Assembly: GCA_023954035.1 (NCBI GenBank)
Contig: JAMLIT010000009.1
Span: forward strand, 1 to 64,000
DNA from: Burkholderiaceae bacterium
GTDB lineage: Bacteria > Pseudomonadota > Gammaproteobacteria > Burkholderiales > Burkholderiaceae_C
Direction of reading: 5' to 3'
DNA: 64,000 bases
Part shown: positions 8,801-16,169 of the stretch, piece by piece
Layout: every line of letters starts with the position of its first letter
How positions within the stretch are numbered: position 1 is the stretch's first letter
Position numbers and translations under genes: made by a program
Notes under the pieces: generated by a model
Told to the model about the DNA's origin: nothing
Databases searched by the model: none
What the model saw: the letters and a program-made list of their open reading frames with translations, nothing else

Positions 8801-9005
8801 TCCCAATGACGCGTCCATCGTGCGCACCATTCTTGCGCTCGGCAGCAGTCTGGGGCTGCATGTAGTCGCTGAAGGCGTGGAAACCCAGGCGCAACAGGAC
8901 TTTCTGGAACGCCACCACTGCCATGCCTGGCAGGGCTATCTGCTCAGCCGGCCGGTACCCGCCGAGGAATTCGCGGCGCTGGTGCGGGCGCATGGCGCCG
9001 GATGA
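5829..9005 (+). CDS. CHASE-PAS-GGDEF-EAL cyclic-di-GMP sensor protein
   Basis: 1058 residues. The start at 5829 is chosen because the next residues lead straight into the first membrane helix (about 12-31). Order: helix 1, a periplasmic CHASE domain (about 60-290), helix 2 (about 318-341), two PAS-like regions (about 358-480 and 495-615), GGDEF, EAL. The diguanylate cyclase site is intact (RPGGDEFAVLL, GGDEF at about 705-709), with an RSDD inhibitory I-site five residues upstream. The phosphodiesterase half is also intact: EALLRW (about 836), NVSPRQF, LELTE, DDFGTGYSS, LKID and AEGVE all keep their metal or catalytic residues. It is therefore potentially bifunctional; which activity dominates cannot be read from sequence. 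No partner gene is adjacent. Confidence 0.93.
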   Translation: MSTFLANDRSRRWMHACAVLVLGCLAGALLYREQDRRLTSIEQARFEQRATQVSQALQQRLANYTEVVFGLRSLFVANPALTREQFQRAAQALGADARMPGLVNLSFTRRVAQGEREAFEQQVRADLALPADARPGFSVHPLVPREEYFVADYVWPLEGNESILGLDISSQPANLAAMRYARDTGNVVVSGAFALLQTAAAQPGIVIRVPVFAPAPPRGSPTGDFLGAVAMTTNVFVLMQAIEAQGGEDMDIALYDLGRPGMGLDGDTGKPLFRSAGGEPLTHLAPAQRELSVHNRVWRLDFRPTARFLSAPETRLPLNSALVGAALVVLMGTVVGLLSQQRRAALLREQQSVAALVSSEGRFLALFNQAAVGVALVDAASGQLTEVNQRFCTIVGRERPVLLGCALSELFAPGPLADRAKAQMEQLLRGQSGEFALELPLAMRMDRAADGAQPQQRWVARTVSAMQRERAVGASTDAIVVLHDITARHAMEEALRRNESRLRALLQQLPVGVLLLERDGTVALCNERFTALTGYTEADLPDAQAWWQKAYPDAEYRARLEADWRLAARKAMPEGGAIASGEFTVVAADHQPRTVEIAGVWVGEQMLVTFVDLSQRKAAEQEIRTLAYYDLLTALPNRRLLVNRLEQSLRHCKPPSHCALLMLDLDNFKALNDTRGHERGDQLLKLVAERLLTCVRSDDTVARPGGDEFAVLLENVGDSVEVARAHSGDIGQKILAALREPYALDGEPHHSTLSMGVTVFSANEDTVDGLLQRVDLAMYQAKAAGRDTLCFYDPSMHAQASERAALEGDMRAGLGQGQFELYFQPQVDHGRIIAAEALLRWHHPQRGFVSPASFIPMAEETGLILPLGQWVLETACAQLAQWARDPLLAELSLAVNVSPRQFRQQGFVQKVLGTLASTGAAPRRLKLELTEGLLLQDVDDSAARMTELKSYGVGFSLDDFGTGYSSLSYLKRLPLDQLKIDQSFVRDVLTDPNDASIVRTILALGSSLGLHVVAEGVETQAQQDFLERHHCHAWQGYLLSRPVPAEEFAALVRAHGAG

Positions 9006-9059
9006 CGGAGCGCAGCGACGCGCCGCTGGCCTTTGGCCATCGTGCGCACCACGCGCTCT

Positions 9060-10682
9060 TTAATGCGCCCCCGCCGCTGCACCCGCGCTGCCCGCGCCGC
9101 CAGGGCGCCGCGTCAACCAGATCAGGGCGATCAAGAGCAGAAAAAGCCCCGCGGACGCCAGAAAGACGTCGTCGGCGGCGCGGGTGAAGGCCTGCTGGTC
9201 AATCAGGCGGTTGATCTGCGCCAGTGCCTGCGACTGCGACAGACCCGCGGCCGTCAGCTGCTGCAGGGTTTGCGCGAAAACGCCCTGGCCCTGCACGAGG
9301 CCTTCGGTCAGGTGCGCGTGGTGCATGGCAGCGCGGCTGTCCCACAGCGTGGTGGTGACCGACACGCCCATGGCGCCGGCCATGATGCGCACGAAATTGC
9401 TCAGGCCTGCTGCGGCGGGGATGCGCTCGGGCGGCAGGTCGGACAGCGTGATGGTGGTCAGCGGAATGAAGAAGAAAGCCATGGCGCCGCCCTGGATCAG
9501 CGTGGGAACCAGGATGTGCCAGAAGTCGGTCTGCGTGTCGAAGTGCGACCGCATCCACAGCACCAGCGCAAACACCACAAAGGCCCCTGTGGCCATGCGG
9601 CGCGGGTCCCACTGGCCCACCTTGCGCCCCACCAGAGGGGTGAGCACGATGGCAAGAATGCCCACCGGTGCCAGCGCCATGCCGGCGTTGGTGGCGGTGT
9701 AGCCCATGAACTGCTGCAGCCACAGCGGCAGCAGCACCACATTGCCAAAAAACAGCGCGTACGCGACCGACAGCGACAACACGCCAAAGGCAAAGTTGCG
9801 TTCGCGAAACAGCTTGAGGTCCACCACCGGGTGCGCATCCGTCAGTTCCCACACCAGGAAAACCGCCAGCGCGACTGCGGCGATCACCGCCAGACCCAAA
9901 ATGAGCGGCGACGAAAACCAGTCCAGCTCCTTGCCCTTGTCGAGCATGAGCTGCAGCGCGCCCACCCAGAGCACCAGGAGCGACAGGCCCAGCGTGTCGA
10001 TCGGTAGCTTGGCACGCGGCGTTTCGCGGTCGCGGTAAATGCTCCAGGTGACCGCCGCGGCAAGCAGGCCCACGGGCACGTTGATGTAGAAGATCCACGG
10101 CCAGGAGATGTTGTCGGTGATCCAGCCGCCCAAGAGCGGCCCCACGACCGGCGCCACCAGCGTGGTTACGCCCCAGAGCGCCAGCGCCATGCCGGCGCGA
10201 GCGCGCGGGTAGCTCGCCAGCAGCAGGGTTTGCGAGAGTGGAATCATCGGCCCCGCCACCAGGCCCTGCAGCACCCGAAACACCACCAGCATTTCCAGCG
10301 ACGAGGCAAATCCGCAGAGCCACGAGGTCAGCACGAACAGCAAGATGCTCAGCGTAAACAGCCGCACCGCGCCAAAGCGCTGCGTCAGCCATCCGGTGAG
10401 CGGCACCGAGATGGCGTTCGCCACCCCAAAGCTGGTGATCACCCAGGTGCCCTGGGCCGGGCTCACGCCCACGTCGCCGGCAATGGCGGGAATGGAGACG
10501 TTGGCAATTGACGAGTCGAGCACGTTCATGAACGTGGCCAGCGAAAGCGCGAGCGTACCCAGCAGCAACGGCACGCCGTGCAGCGGCGGATGCGCCGCTT
10601 GCATCGCTTGAGGCGCGGGCGCTGCAGGGGGTGTGGGCGGCGTCCGCGGCGCGGCGTCGACAGGGGCTTGTGCAGCGGCCAT
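9060..10682 (-). CDS. emrB: DHA2-family MFS multidrug exporter, EmrB-like
   Basis: 540 residues with about 14 hydrophobic helices, typical of the DHA2 (EmrB/QacA) drug:H+ antiporters. Motif-C-like sequence in helix 5 (ALWGVTTLVAPVVGPLLGG, about residues 170-188) is the antiporter signature, and IPAIAGDVGVSPAQGTWVIT in helix 2 is typical of EmrB. An unusually long Ala/Pro-rich cytoplasmic N-terminus (about 40 residues) precedes helix 1. It is the last gene of a four-gene operon (marR, outer membrane factor, emrA, emrB) with a 6-bp gap to emrA. It would form a tripartite pump with the EmrA-like adaptor and the outer membrane factor; substrates are unknown. Confidence 0.9.
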   Translation of the reverse strand: MAAAQAPVDAAPRTPPTPPAAPAPQAMQAAHPPLHGVPLLLGTLALSLATFMNVLDSSIANVSIPAIAGDVGVSPAQGTWVITSFGVANAISVPLTGWLTQRFGAVRLFTLSILLFVLTSWLCGFASSLEMLVVFRVLQGLVAGPMIPLSQTLLLASYPRARAGMALALWGVTTLVAPVVGPLLGGWITDNISWPWIFYINVPVGLLAAAVTWSIYRDRETPRAKLPIDTLGLSLLVLWVGALQLMLDKGKELDWFSSPLILGLAVIAAVALAVFLVWELTDAHPVVDLKLFRERNFAFGVLSLSVAYALFFGNVVLLPLWLQQFMGYTATNAGMALAPVGILAIVLTPLVGRKVGQWDPRRMATGAFVVFALVLWMRSHFDTQTDFWHILVPTLIQGGAMAFFFIPLTTITLSDLPPERIPAAAGLSNFVRIMAGAMGVSVTTTLWDSRAAMHHAHLTEGLVQGQGVFAQTLQQLTAAGLSQSQALAQINRLIDQQAFTRAADDVFLASAGLFLLLIALIWLTRRPGGAGSAGAAAGAH

Positions 10683-10688
10683 GCGTTT

Positions 10689-11939
10689 TTAGTGCAGCGC
10701 TGGGCGGGGCGCGGCCGCTGCTGTGGCATGCGCGCGCGCCTTGCTGCCCAGATTGGCAGCGATGGTGCGCTGCACGGCCTCGTCGGCGGCCTGCCACTGG
10801 GTGTCGAACACGCTCGTCGTGGCAACGGGCTCGCTGCGCGGCGTGTCGGAGACGCTCTTCCCGCTCTGGTCTGCGGTGTCAACCGCCACGTCCATCGACA
10901 AGCCCACCCGCAAAGGATGTTGGGCGACCTCTTGCGGATCGAGGGCGATGCGCACCGGCACGCGCTGCACCACCTTGATCCAGTTGCCGGTGGCGTTTTG
11001 CGCGGGCAGCAGCGCAAAGGCCGCGCCGGTTCCCGCGCCCAGGCCCACGACGGTGCCGTGGAACGTCACCTTGTCGCCATACACGTCGGCTTGCAGCTCG
11101 GCGCTTTGGCCGATGCGCAGGGCTTGCAACTGGCTTTCCTTGAAGTTGGCCTCGACCCACAAGTCGCCGAGCGCCACGACGGTCATCAGCGGTGCGCCCG
11201 CCGCCACGCGCTGGCCCAATTGCACGCCGCGTTTGGCCACCTGGCCCGAGAGCGGTGCCACCAGCTCCATGCGCTGCAAAGCGAGAAACGCCTCGCGCAC
11301 GCGGGCGGCAGCGCGCAGCACACCGGGGTGTTCTTCGATACGGGTCCCGTCGGTTTGCGTCTGGCTGGCGGCGAGCTGCTCCTGCGCGGCCAGCAGTCCG
11401 GCCTGGGCGGCGGCGACTGCGCTTTGGGCCGTGTTCACCACGGCGTTGGCGTGCTGGAACTCTTCCTTGCCGACTGCGCCGCTGGCCATGAGCGGCGCAC
11501 GGCGCTTCACGTCGTCCTGCAGGCGCGCCGCTTCGGCCTGGGCCCGGGCCAGGTCGGCCTTGCGCAGGCTGATCTGCGCTTGAAGCGTCGCGTCGTTGGC
11601 AAACAGGGCGCGCACCTCGCGCACGGTTTGCGCCAGCTGGGCCTGGGCTTGGTCCAGGGCCACGCGGGCGTCGGCCGGGTCGAGCCGAACCAGCATCTGG
11701 CCGGCCTGGACATGGTCGGTGTCGTCGGCGCCAATGGCCACCACGGTGCCACCCACCTGGGGCGTGATCTGCACCACGTTGCCCGCGACATAGGCATTGT
11801 CGGTGGTTTCAAAATGACGTCCATGGACCCAGTGCCAGCCGCCCCAGCCGATGCCCACGGCGATGACGGCCAGGGCGATCAGGCTCAGGCCGCGCTTGCG
11901 TGCCGTCTTGTTTTCGTGGGGAGGGAGAGGTGCGCTCAT
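10689..11939 (-). CDS. emrA: EmrA-like membrane fusion protein (HlyD family)
   Basis: 416 residues. It has one N-terminal helix (GLSLIALAVIAVGIGWGGW, about residues 16-34), then the EmrA-type opening TTDNAYVAGNVVQITPQVGG, a split lipoyl half-motif (VQAGQMLVRLDPADA), a long Ala/Gln coiled-coil hairpin (about 100-200) and a beta-barrel region (LVAPLSGQVAKRGVQLGQRV, GDLWVEANFKE). It is the periplasmic adaptor joining the EmrB-like exporter to the outer membrane factor. It lies 48 bp after the outer membrane factor gene and 6 bp before emrB. Confidence 0.92.
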   Translation of the reverse strand: MSAPLPPHENKTARKRGLSLIALAVIAVGIGWGGWHWVHGRHFETTDNAYVAGNVVQITPQVGGTVVAIGADDTDHVQAGQMLVRLDPADARVALDQAQAQLAQTVREVRALFANDATLQAQISLRKADLARAQAEAARLQDDVKRRAPLMASGAVGKEEFQHANAVVNTAQSAVAAAQAGLLAAQEQLAASQTQTDGTRIEEHPGVLRAAARVREAFLALQRMELVAPLSGQVAKRGVQLGQRVAAGAPLMTVVALGDLWVEANFKESQLQALRIGQSAELQADVYGDKVTFHGTVVGLGAGTGAAFALLPAQNATGNWIKVVQRVPVRIALDPQEVAQHPLRVGLSMDVAVDTADQSGKSVSDTPRSEPVATTSVFDTQWQAADEAVQRTIAANLGSKARAHATAAAAPRPALH

Positions 11940-11987
11940 GGTGTGAAAATGAAAAAAAGGGTGTGCCGGGGTCAGAGGACGAAGCGC

Positions 11988-13454
11988 TCAGTGCGCGGCC
12001 ACCTGCAGCGCCAGGCTGTCGTCGCTCCAGCCGCCGCCCAGGGCGTTCATCAAGCCCAGGCGCACGTCCAGCGCGCGCGCCTGCAGTGCGAGCGCCTGGC
12101 GGCGCGCTGCCAGGACCTGTGATTCAGCGCTCAGAACGACGAGGTAGTTGCCCAGCCCGGCGGCATAGCGCTCCTGCGCGAAGCGATAGGCCTTGGCCGC
12201 TGCGGCCTCGGTTTGGCCCACCAGGGACTGCTGTTGCGCAATGGACGCTGCCGACGCCAGGCCGTCGCCCGCCTGCTTCACCGCGTCCAGAACGGCGACG
12301 TTGTACTGTGCAATGGCGGCATCCCGTTCGGCCTGACGCGCGCCCCATTGCGCCCGCAGGCGGCCCCCGTCGAAGATGGGCAGCCGCAGTGCCGGCGCAA
12401 TGCCCGCCTGACGGGAACCGGCTTCGAACAGCCGGTTCAGCCCGAGCGCGTTCAGACCGACGAAGGCCACGAGGTTGACGTTGGGATAGAACTCGCTGCG
12501 CGCCGCGCTGACGCCCTGGTGGGCGGCCTCGACGCGCCAGCGCGCCGCGACGATGTCGGGCCGACGCCCCAGCAAATCGGCGCCCAGCACTTCGGGCAGG
12601 GCCGGCAGTGCCAGCGCTGCAAGCCGCGGTGCCAGCGTGCTCAGTGCCTCCGGCGCCTGCCCGGCCAGCACTGCGATCTGGCGCCGCGCCAGGGTGGCCT
12701 GTTCGCGCAAGGCTTCCGTCTGCGCCTGGGCGTCAGGGACGGCCGCCTGGGCTTGCGTGAGTTCCACCTGGCTGTCGAGGCCCGCGCCCACGCGCTCGCG
12801 AGTGAGCCGCTCGATCGCGCGGCGCTGCACCAGCGCCTGCTCGGCGACCTCACTGTCGGCCAGCACACGGGCCAGTGCCACGTAGGCCCTTGCCAGCTGT
12901 GCGGCCAGGGTGTTGGCTGCTGCTGCCGCATCGGCCTGCGCCGCTCGCGCCTGGCCCAGCGAGGCCTCCAGCTCGGCGCGGTGCAGACCGAAGAAGTCCG
13001 GACTCCAGGCCAGCGTGGCTTGCAGGTTGGCGCTGTCAAAGACGTTGCCGGCCACGGGCGGCGGCACCAGTCCATGGGCTGTGTAGCGCTGGCGCGTTGC
13101 CTCCAGTGCCCCCTGCACTTGGGGGCCGTTCGCGGCGCGGCGGGCGTCGGCCAGTGCGGCGGCCTGGGCTGCGCGGGCACGCGCTGCGGCCAGGCTGGGC
13201 TGCTGGGCCAGGGCTTGGTCGATCAGCGCGTCCAGCTGCGCGTCGCCGAGCGCCGTCCACCAGCGGGCCTGTGGCATGCGGGCCGTTTCGCCACTGCCGT
13301 GCGCCAGGCCCACGGCCTCGGGCGCGGTTGCTGCCAAAGCCACGTGGGGCGGTCCTGGCTGGGCACAAGCGGCCAGCAGGCTGAGCACGGCGAGCGCCGA
13401 AACCGATGGCAAAAGGGAAGGGGCGCGCAGGCGCGGCCGCGGGATGGGGGGCAT
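11988..13454 (-). CDS. RND/MFS efflux outer membrane lipoprotein (NodT family)
   Basis: 488 residues. It carries a lipoprotein signal: basic N-terminus, hydrophobic core and lipobox LLAAC (Cys about residue 30). Two TolC-like repeats follow, with long Ala/Gln/Arg-rich helices and the family signature LLGRRPDIVAARWRVEAAH at the start of the second repeat, then ARSEFYPNVNL. It is the outer-membrane channel of the pump, 21 bp after marR and in the same operon as emrA and emrB. The symbols oprM or nodT would imply more specificity than the sequence supports. Confidence 0.92.
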   Translation of the reverse strand: MPPIPRPRLRAPSLLPSVSALAVLSLLAACAQPGPPHVALAATAPEAVGLAHGSGETARMPQARWWTALGDAQLDALIDQALAQQPSLAAARARAAQAAALADARRAANGPQVQGALEATRQRYTAHGLVPPPVAGNVFDSANLQATLAWSPDFFGLHRAELEASLGQARAAQADAAAAANTLAAQLARAYVALARVLADSEVAEQALVQRRAIERLTRERVGAGLDSQVELTQAQAAVPDAQAQTEALREQATLARRQIAVLAGQAPEALSTLAPRLAALALPALPEVLGADLLGRRPDIVAARWRVEAAHQGVSAARSEFYPNVNLVAFVGLNALGLNRLFEAGSRQAGIAPALRLPIFDGGRLRAQWGARQAERDAAIAQYNVAVLDAVKQAGDGLASAASIAQQQSLVGQTEAAAAKAYRFAQERYAAGLGNYLVVLSAESQVLAARRQALALQARALDVRLGLMNALGGGWSDDSLALQVAAH

Positions 13455-13475
13455 GGGAGGGAGCGGGAGAAAGTT

Positions 13476-14027
13476 TCAGGTCGAGCCGCCGGGGCGGCGC
13501 AGCGCCTCGCCGTTGTCCAGCATGCGGCGAAGCAGGCCCATCAGTTGCTGCCATTCGGCGCCGGAAAAACCGGCCAGATGGGCGTTGAGCGTGTCGGCAA
13601 GAACGGGGGTCAGCTCCTGCGCCATCGCGGCGCCAAGCGGTGTGGCACGCACATGGACCACGCGCTTGTCGCTGGTCGAGCGCTCGCGCACCACCAGTTC
13701 CTTGGCTTCCAATCGGTCGAGCAAGCGCGTGACCGTCGCCGGGTCGGCTTCGAGGTCGCGCGCCAGCGCGGCCAGCGTGGTGTCCTTGCAGCGCGAGATT
13801 TTGTACAGCGGCAGGCATTGGGCGAAGGTCAGCCCTCGGCCCTGCAACTGCGCGTCGGCCACGCTGCGAATCGAAGACAGCACGCCGCGCAGCAGGGATC
13901 CCACGCTTTCTTCGGGAGTCAGTGTGGCAGCTGTGTAAAACGGTGGGGACGGGGCCGCCGATTCAGGCAGCAGCGTTGGCTCGGAACCCGCCGGCAGCCT
14001 GGGGTCGTTTGGTAGGGGTTGCCGCAT
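13476..14027 (-). CDS. MarR-family regulator of the efflux operon
   Basis: 183 residues. The winged helix is visible: LPLYKISRCKDTTLAALARD, then the recognition helix ADPATVTRLLDRLEAKELVV and wing RERSTSDKRVVHVRATPLG. The first 40 residues are an extra Pro/Ser-rich extension. It is the first gene of the efflux operon, and its start lies 13 bp from a pair of 14-bp palindromic boxes, the classic layout of an autorepressed MarR/EmrR drug sensor. The ligand is unknown. The downstream gap to the outer membrane factor gene is 21 bp. Confidence 0.92.
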   Translation of the reverse strand: MRQPLPNDPRLPAGSEPTLLPESAAPSPPFYTAATLTPEESVGSLLRGVLSSIRSVADAQLQGRGLTFAQCLPLYKISRCKDTTLAALARDLEADPATVTRLLDRLEAKELVVRERSTSDKRVVHVRATPLGAAMAQELTPVLADTLNAHLAGFSGAEWQQLMGLLRRMLDNGEALRRPGGST

Positions 14028-14039
14028 GCCCGCAATTTA

Positions 14040-14068
14040 ATTGCCAAGACAATCATTGTCTAGACAAT
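14040..14068. promoter_or_regulatory. Tandem palindromic MarR operator
   Basis: A perfect 14-bp palindrome ATTGTCTAGACAAT (14055-14068) is preceded, after one spacer base, by ATTGCCAAGACAAT (14040-14053), the same box with two mismatches in one arm. The 15-bp centre-to-centre spacing differs from one helical turn. The boxes begin 13 bp upstream of the marR ATG, where a repressor would block the operon promoter. Size and symmetry fit MarR dimers; the binding itself is inferred. Confidence 0.75.
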
Positions 14069-14079
14069 AGTTTAAACCC

Positions 14080-14397
14080 CTAGGAAACGCGGGGACTTTC
14101 CTGCCGGGGGATGCCGGCTGATTGCGCAGGGGTGGGCTGGTAGGACGCGGTCGGTTCACTGGTCGGATCGATGGGACCGGCATCACCCGACCCGGACGCT
14201 TGGCGCAGCAGCGCCTGCCGACCCTGCGGTGTGATGGCCAGCACGCGCCCGAGCCGGCTCTGCGAGCCCGGCGTAGGCAGCATCGCCGCAACGTAGCCCG
14301 CGGCGCGCAATACCCGCAGGCGGTCGATGTCGGCATCCTCGCTCAGGGTGCAGGGCAGGGGGGTTCGTGCCAGTTCCCGCAGCAGTTCCATCGGCAT
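14080..14397 (-). CDS. Hypothetical protein, possible winged-helix fragment
   Basis: 105 residues. The ATG at 14397 has a good AAAGGAG box. The first 65 residues resemble a small winged helix: MPMELLRELARTPLP, then IDRLRVLRAAGYVAAMLP, then a wing and VLAITPQGRQALLRQA, the RVxxITxxGRxAL ending common in DNA-binding wings. The last 40 residues are Pro/Ser/Gln-rich and look disordered. I do not recognise a named family. It lies upstream of the marR operator on the same strand. Whether it shares a promoter with marR is unclear because the operator lies between them. Confidence 0.6.
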   Translation of the reverse strand: MPMELLRELARTPLPCTLSEDADIDRLRVLRAAGYVAAMLPTPGSQSRLGRVLAITPQGRQALLRQASGSGDAGPIDPTSEPTASYQPTPAQSAGIPRQESPRVS

Positions 14398-14573
14398 GGC
14401 TAGCTCCTTTCGCTCGGACTATTCTTGGGGTTGAGAGCGGCGGCATCAACAAAAGATACCTTTTGACACGGACAGCGGCCCTGTGTACACCGACACGCCC
14501 CGGAGAAAAACGCTGACAGCCAGGGCAAAAACGAGTCGCTAGCCTGCGGCTTTTGCATCCCCTGGAAACGCCC

Positions 14574-14885
14574 ATGCCGCAAGGTGACAAGTCGTCCTAC
14601 ACGGACAAACAGAAACGCAAGGCCGAGCACATCGAGTCCTCGTACGAAGAACGCGGCGTGAGCGAGAAGGAAGCCGAGCGCCGCGCCTGGGCCACGGTGA
14701 ACAAGGAGTCTGGCGGCGGCAACAAGTCCGGCTCGGGCCGCGGCACACCGGACAACCACAGCGCAGCAAGGAAAGGCGGCAAAAAGGGGGGCGAGGCTTC
14801 CGCCTCCCGCAGCGCTGCCGAGCGCTCTGCATCGGCCAGGAAGGCCGCTGCCACGCGCAAGCGCCATGCCGAAAAATCCTCGTGA
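14574..14885 (+). CDS. Small basic KGG-rich stress-type protein
   Basis: 103 residues from the ATG at 14574; an earlier alternative start in the same frame adds 7 residues without support. The N-terminal half (MPQGDKSSYTDKQKRKAEHI, then SYEERGVSEKEAERRAWATV) is a conserved small helical domain. The C-terminal half is highly basic and Ala/Ser/Lys/Gly-rich, including ARKGGKKGGE. Databases often call such proteins plasmid stabilisation protein, but nothing here supports a plasmid or toxin role. It runs into the SDR oxidoreductase gene 22 bp downstream, so the two are probably co-transcribed. A nucleic-acid-binding or stress role is conjecture from charge and neighbours. Confidence 0.65.
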   Translation: MPQGDKSSYTDKQKRKAEHIESSYEERGVSEKEAERRAWATVNKESGGGNKSGSGRGTPDNHSAARKGGKKGGEASASRSAAERSASARKAAATRKRHAEKSS

Positions 14886-14907
14886 GTTCCCACCAAGGCC
14901 CGCTCCC

Positions 14908-15912
14908 ATGAACGACGCCCACGATCGAGACCGCCCCGAAGAATCGTCGGCCGACGCCGCCGCCGAGAACGCCCGCCGCCTGCAGCAGGAGCAGGAGGCA
15001 CACGACCGCGCCAGGAATGGCAAAAAGAAGGCCGGCGCACCTGCAGCGCCGGGGCCCGGCCATCCTGAGCCCTCGCCCCCCTTGCCTGCCCAGCACCTGG
15101 CCAAGCCCGGCCGTGAGGCCGACCTGGCTCCCCCGCCCCGCTTCGAAGCCAAGGACTACCGCGGTAGCGGCAAGCTGCAGGGAATGTGCGCGCTCGTCAC
15201 CGGCGCCGATTCCGGCATTGGCCGCGCGGTCGCCGTATTGTTCGCCCGCGAAGGCGCGGACGTGGCGGTGCTGTACCTGAACGAGCACGAGGATGCCCAG
15301 GAAACGCAGCGCCACGTGCAGGCCGAAGGGCGGCGCTGCCTGCTGCTGGCGGGCGACGTGAAGGACCGCGGCTTTTGCCGCGAGGCGGTGGAGCACGTGC
15401 TCGCGCAGTTTGGTCGCCTGGACGTGCTGGTGAACAACGCAGCGTTCCAGCTGCATGCAGAGAAGCTTGAGGACCTTGCGCCTGAGCGTTGGGATGAAAC
15501 CTTCAAGACCAACATCTACGGTTATTTTCACATGGCGCAGGCTGCTTTGCCGCACCTGCCGCGCGGCGGCTGCATCGTCAACACTGGGTCAGTGACCGGC
15601 ATCAACGGCAGCGGCCACCTGCTGGACTACGCGTCCACCAAGGGCGCGATCCACGCCTTCACCCTGTCGCTGGCAAAAAACCTGGCGCCGCGGGGCATTC
15701 GCGTCAACGCCGTGGCGCCCGGCCCGGTGTGGACGCCGCTCAACCCGGCCGACAAGCCGGCCGACGAAGTGGCCGAGTTTGGCAAGGACACCGATCTGGG
15801 CCGCCCCGCGCAACCCGAGGAAATCGCGCCGGCCTACGTGTTTCTGGCCTCGCCCGTGTGTTCGAGCTACCTCACGGGCATCGTGCTGCCTATCACGGGA
15901 AGTGTCGGTTGA
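14908..15912 (+). CDS. SDR-family oxidoreductase (YghA/GsP39-like)
   Basis: 334 residues from ATG 14908 (an in-frame ATG at 14866 overlaps the previous gene and has no better ribosome-binding site). After about 80 charged and Pro/Ala-rich residues comes a classical short-chain dehydrogenase: cofactor motif VTGADSGIGRAVA, NNAA, catalytic Ser in NTGSVTGI, the YASTK catalytic pair, and PGPVWTPL. The long N-terminal segment before FEAKDYRGSGKLQGM is typical of the glucose/ribitol-dehydrogenase-like YghA group, which is often induced by general stress. Substrate and NAD(P) preference are not determinable. It follows the small basic protein gene on the same strand. Confidence 0.88.
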   Translation: MNDAHDRDRPEESSADAAAENARRLQQEQEAHDRARNGKKKAGAPAAPGPGHPEPSPPLPAQHLAKPGREADLAPPPRFEAKDYRGSGKLQGMCALVTGADSGIGRAVAVLFAREGADVAVLYLNEHEDAQETQRHVQAEGRRCLLLAGDVKDRGFCREAVEHVLAQFGRLDVLVNNAAFQLHAEKLEDLAPERWDETFKTNIYGYFHMAQAALPHLPRGGCIVNTGSVTGINGSGHLLDYASTKGAIHAFTLSLAKNLAPRGIRVNAVAPGPVWTPLNPADKPADEVAEFGKDTDLGRPAQPEEIAPAYVFLASPVCSSYLTGIVLPITGSVG

Positions 15913-15924
15913 CACTATCGTATC

Positions 15925-15975
15925 CATAGCTTCCAGCGCATACGTAGCAAGCGCTGGAGGCCCATTTCTTCCTAG
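15925..15975. repeat. AGCGCT palindromic repeat, copy 5
   Basis: Forward orientation: CCATAGCT, then TCCAGCGC (15932-15939) and GCGCTGGA (15951-15958) as a perfect 8-bp stem with an 11-base loop, then GGCCCATTTC. It lies 12 bp after the SDR stop codon, in the 257-bp gap before smc. The rest of that gap, about 15976-16169, holds no gene I can support. Confidence 0.8.
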
Positions 15976-16169
15976 ATTCTTGACTGGTACTGCGCACGGC
16001 GCGCACCGAACGGATCGCTCAGCGCGCCGGGGCCTGAAGCAGACGGCGAGCGCGCCGCGCTCGGGTAACATGGCGGCCGCGTCAGCGCGGGCCCGGCCAC
16101 CCAGGGCTTCGCCGCGCCATGACCGCGCGGGGACCCGCCCCGGCGGGTGTTTGCGCTACCGAGCGATTC

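Noticed and set aside
14574-14885. Plasmid stabilisation or toxin-antitoxin gene
   Set aside because: The usual database name for this small KGG-rich family is not supported here: there is no partner gene, no plasmid feature, and the neighbour is an SDR oxidoreductase.
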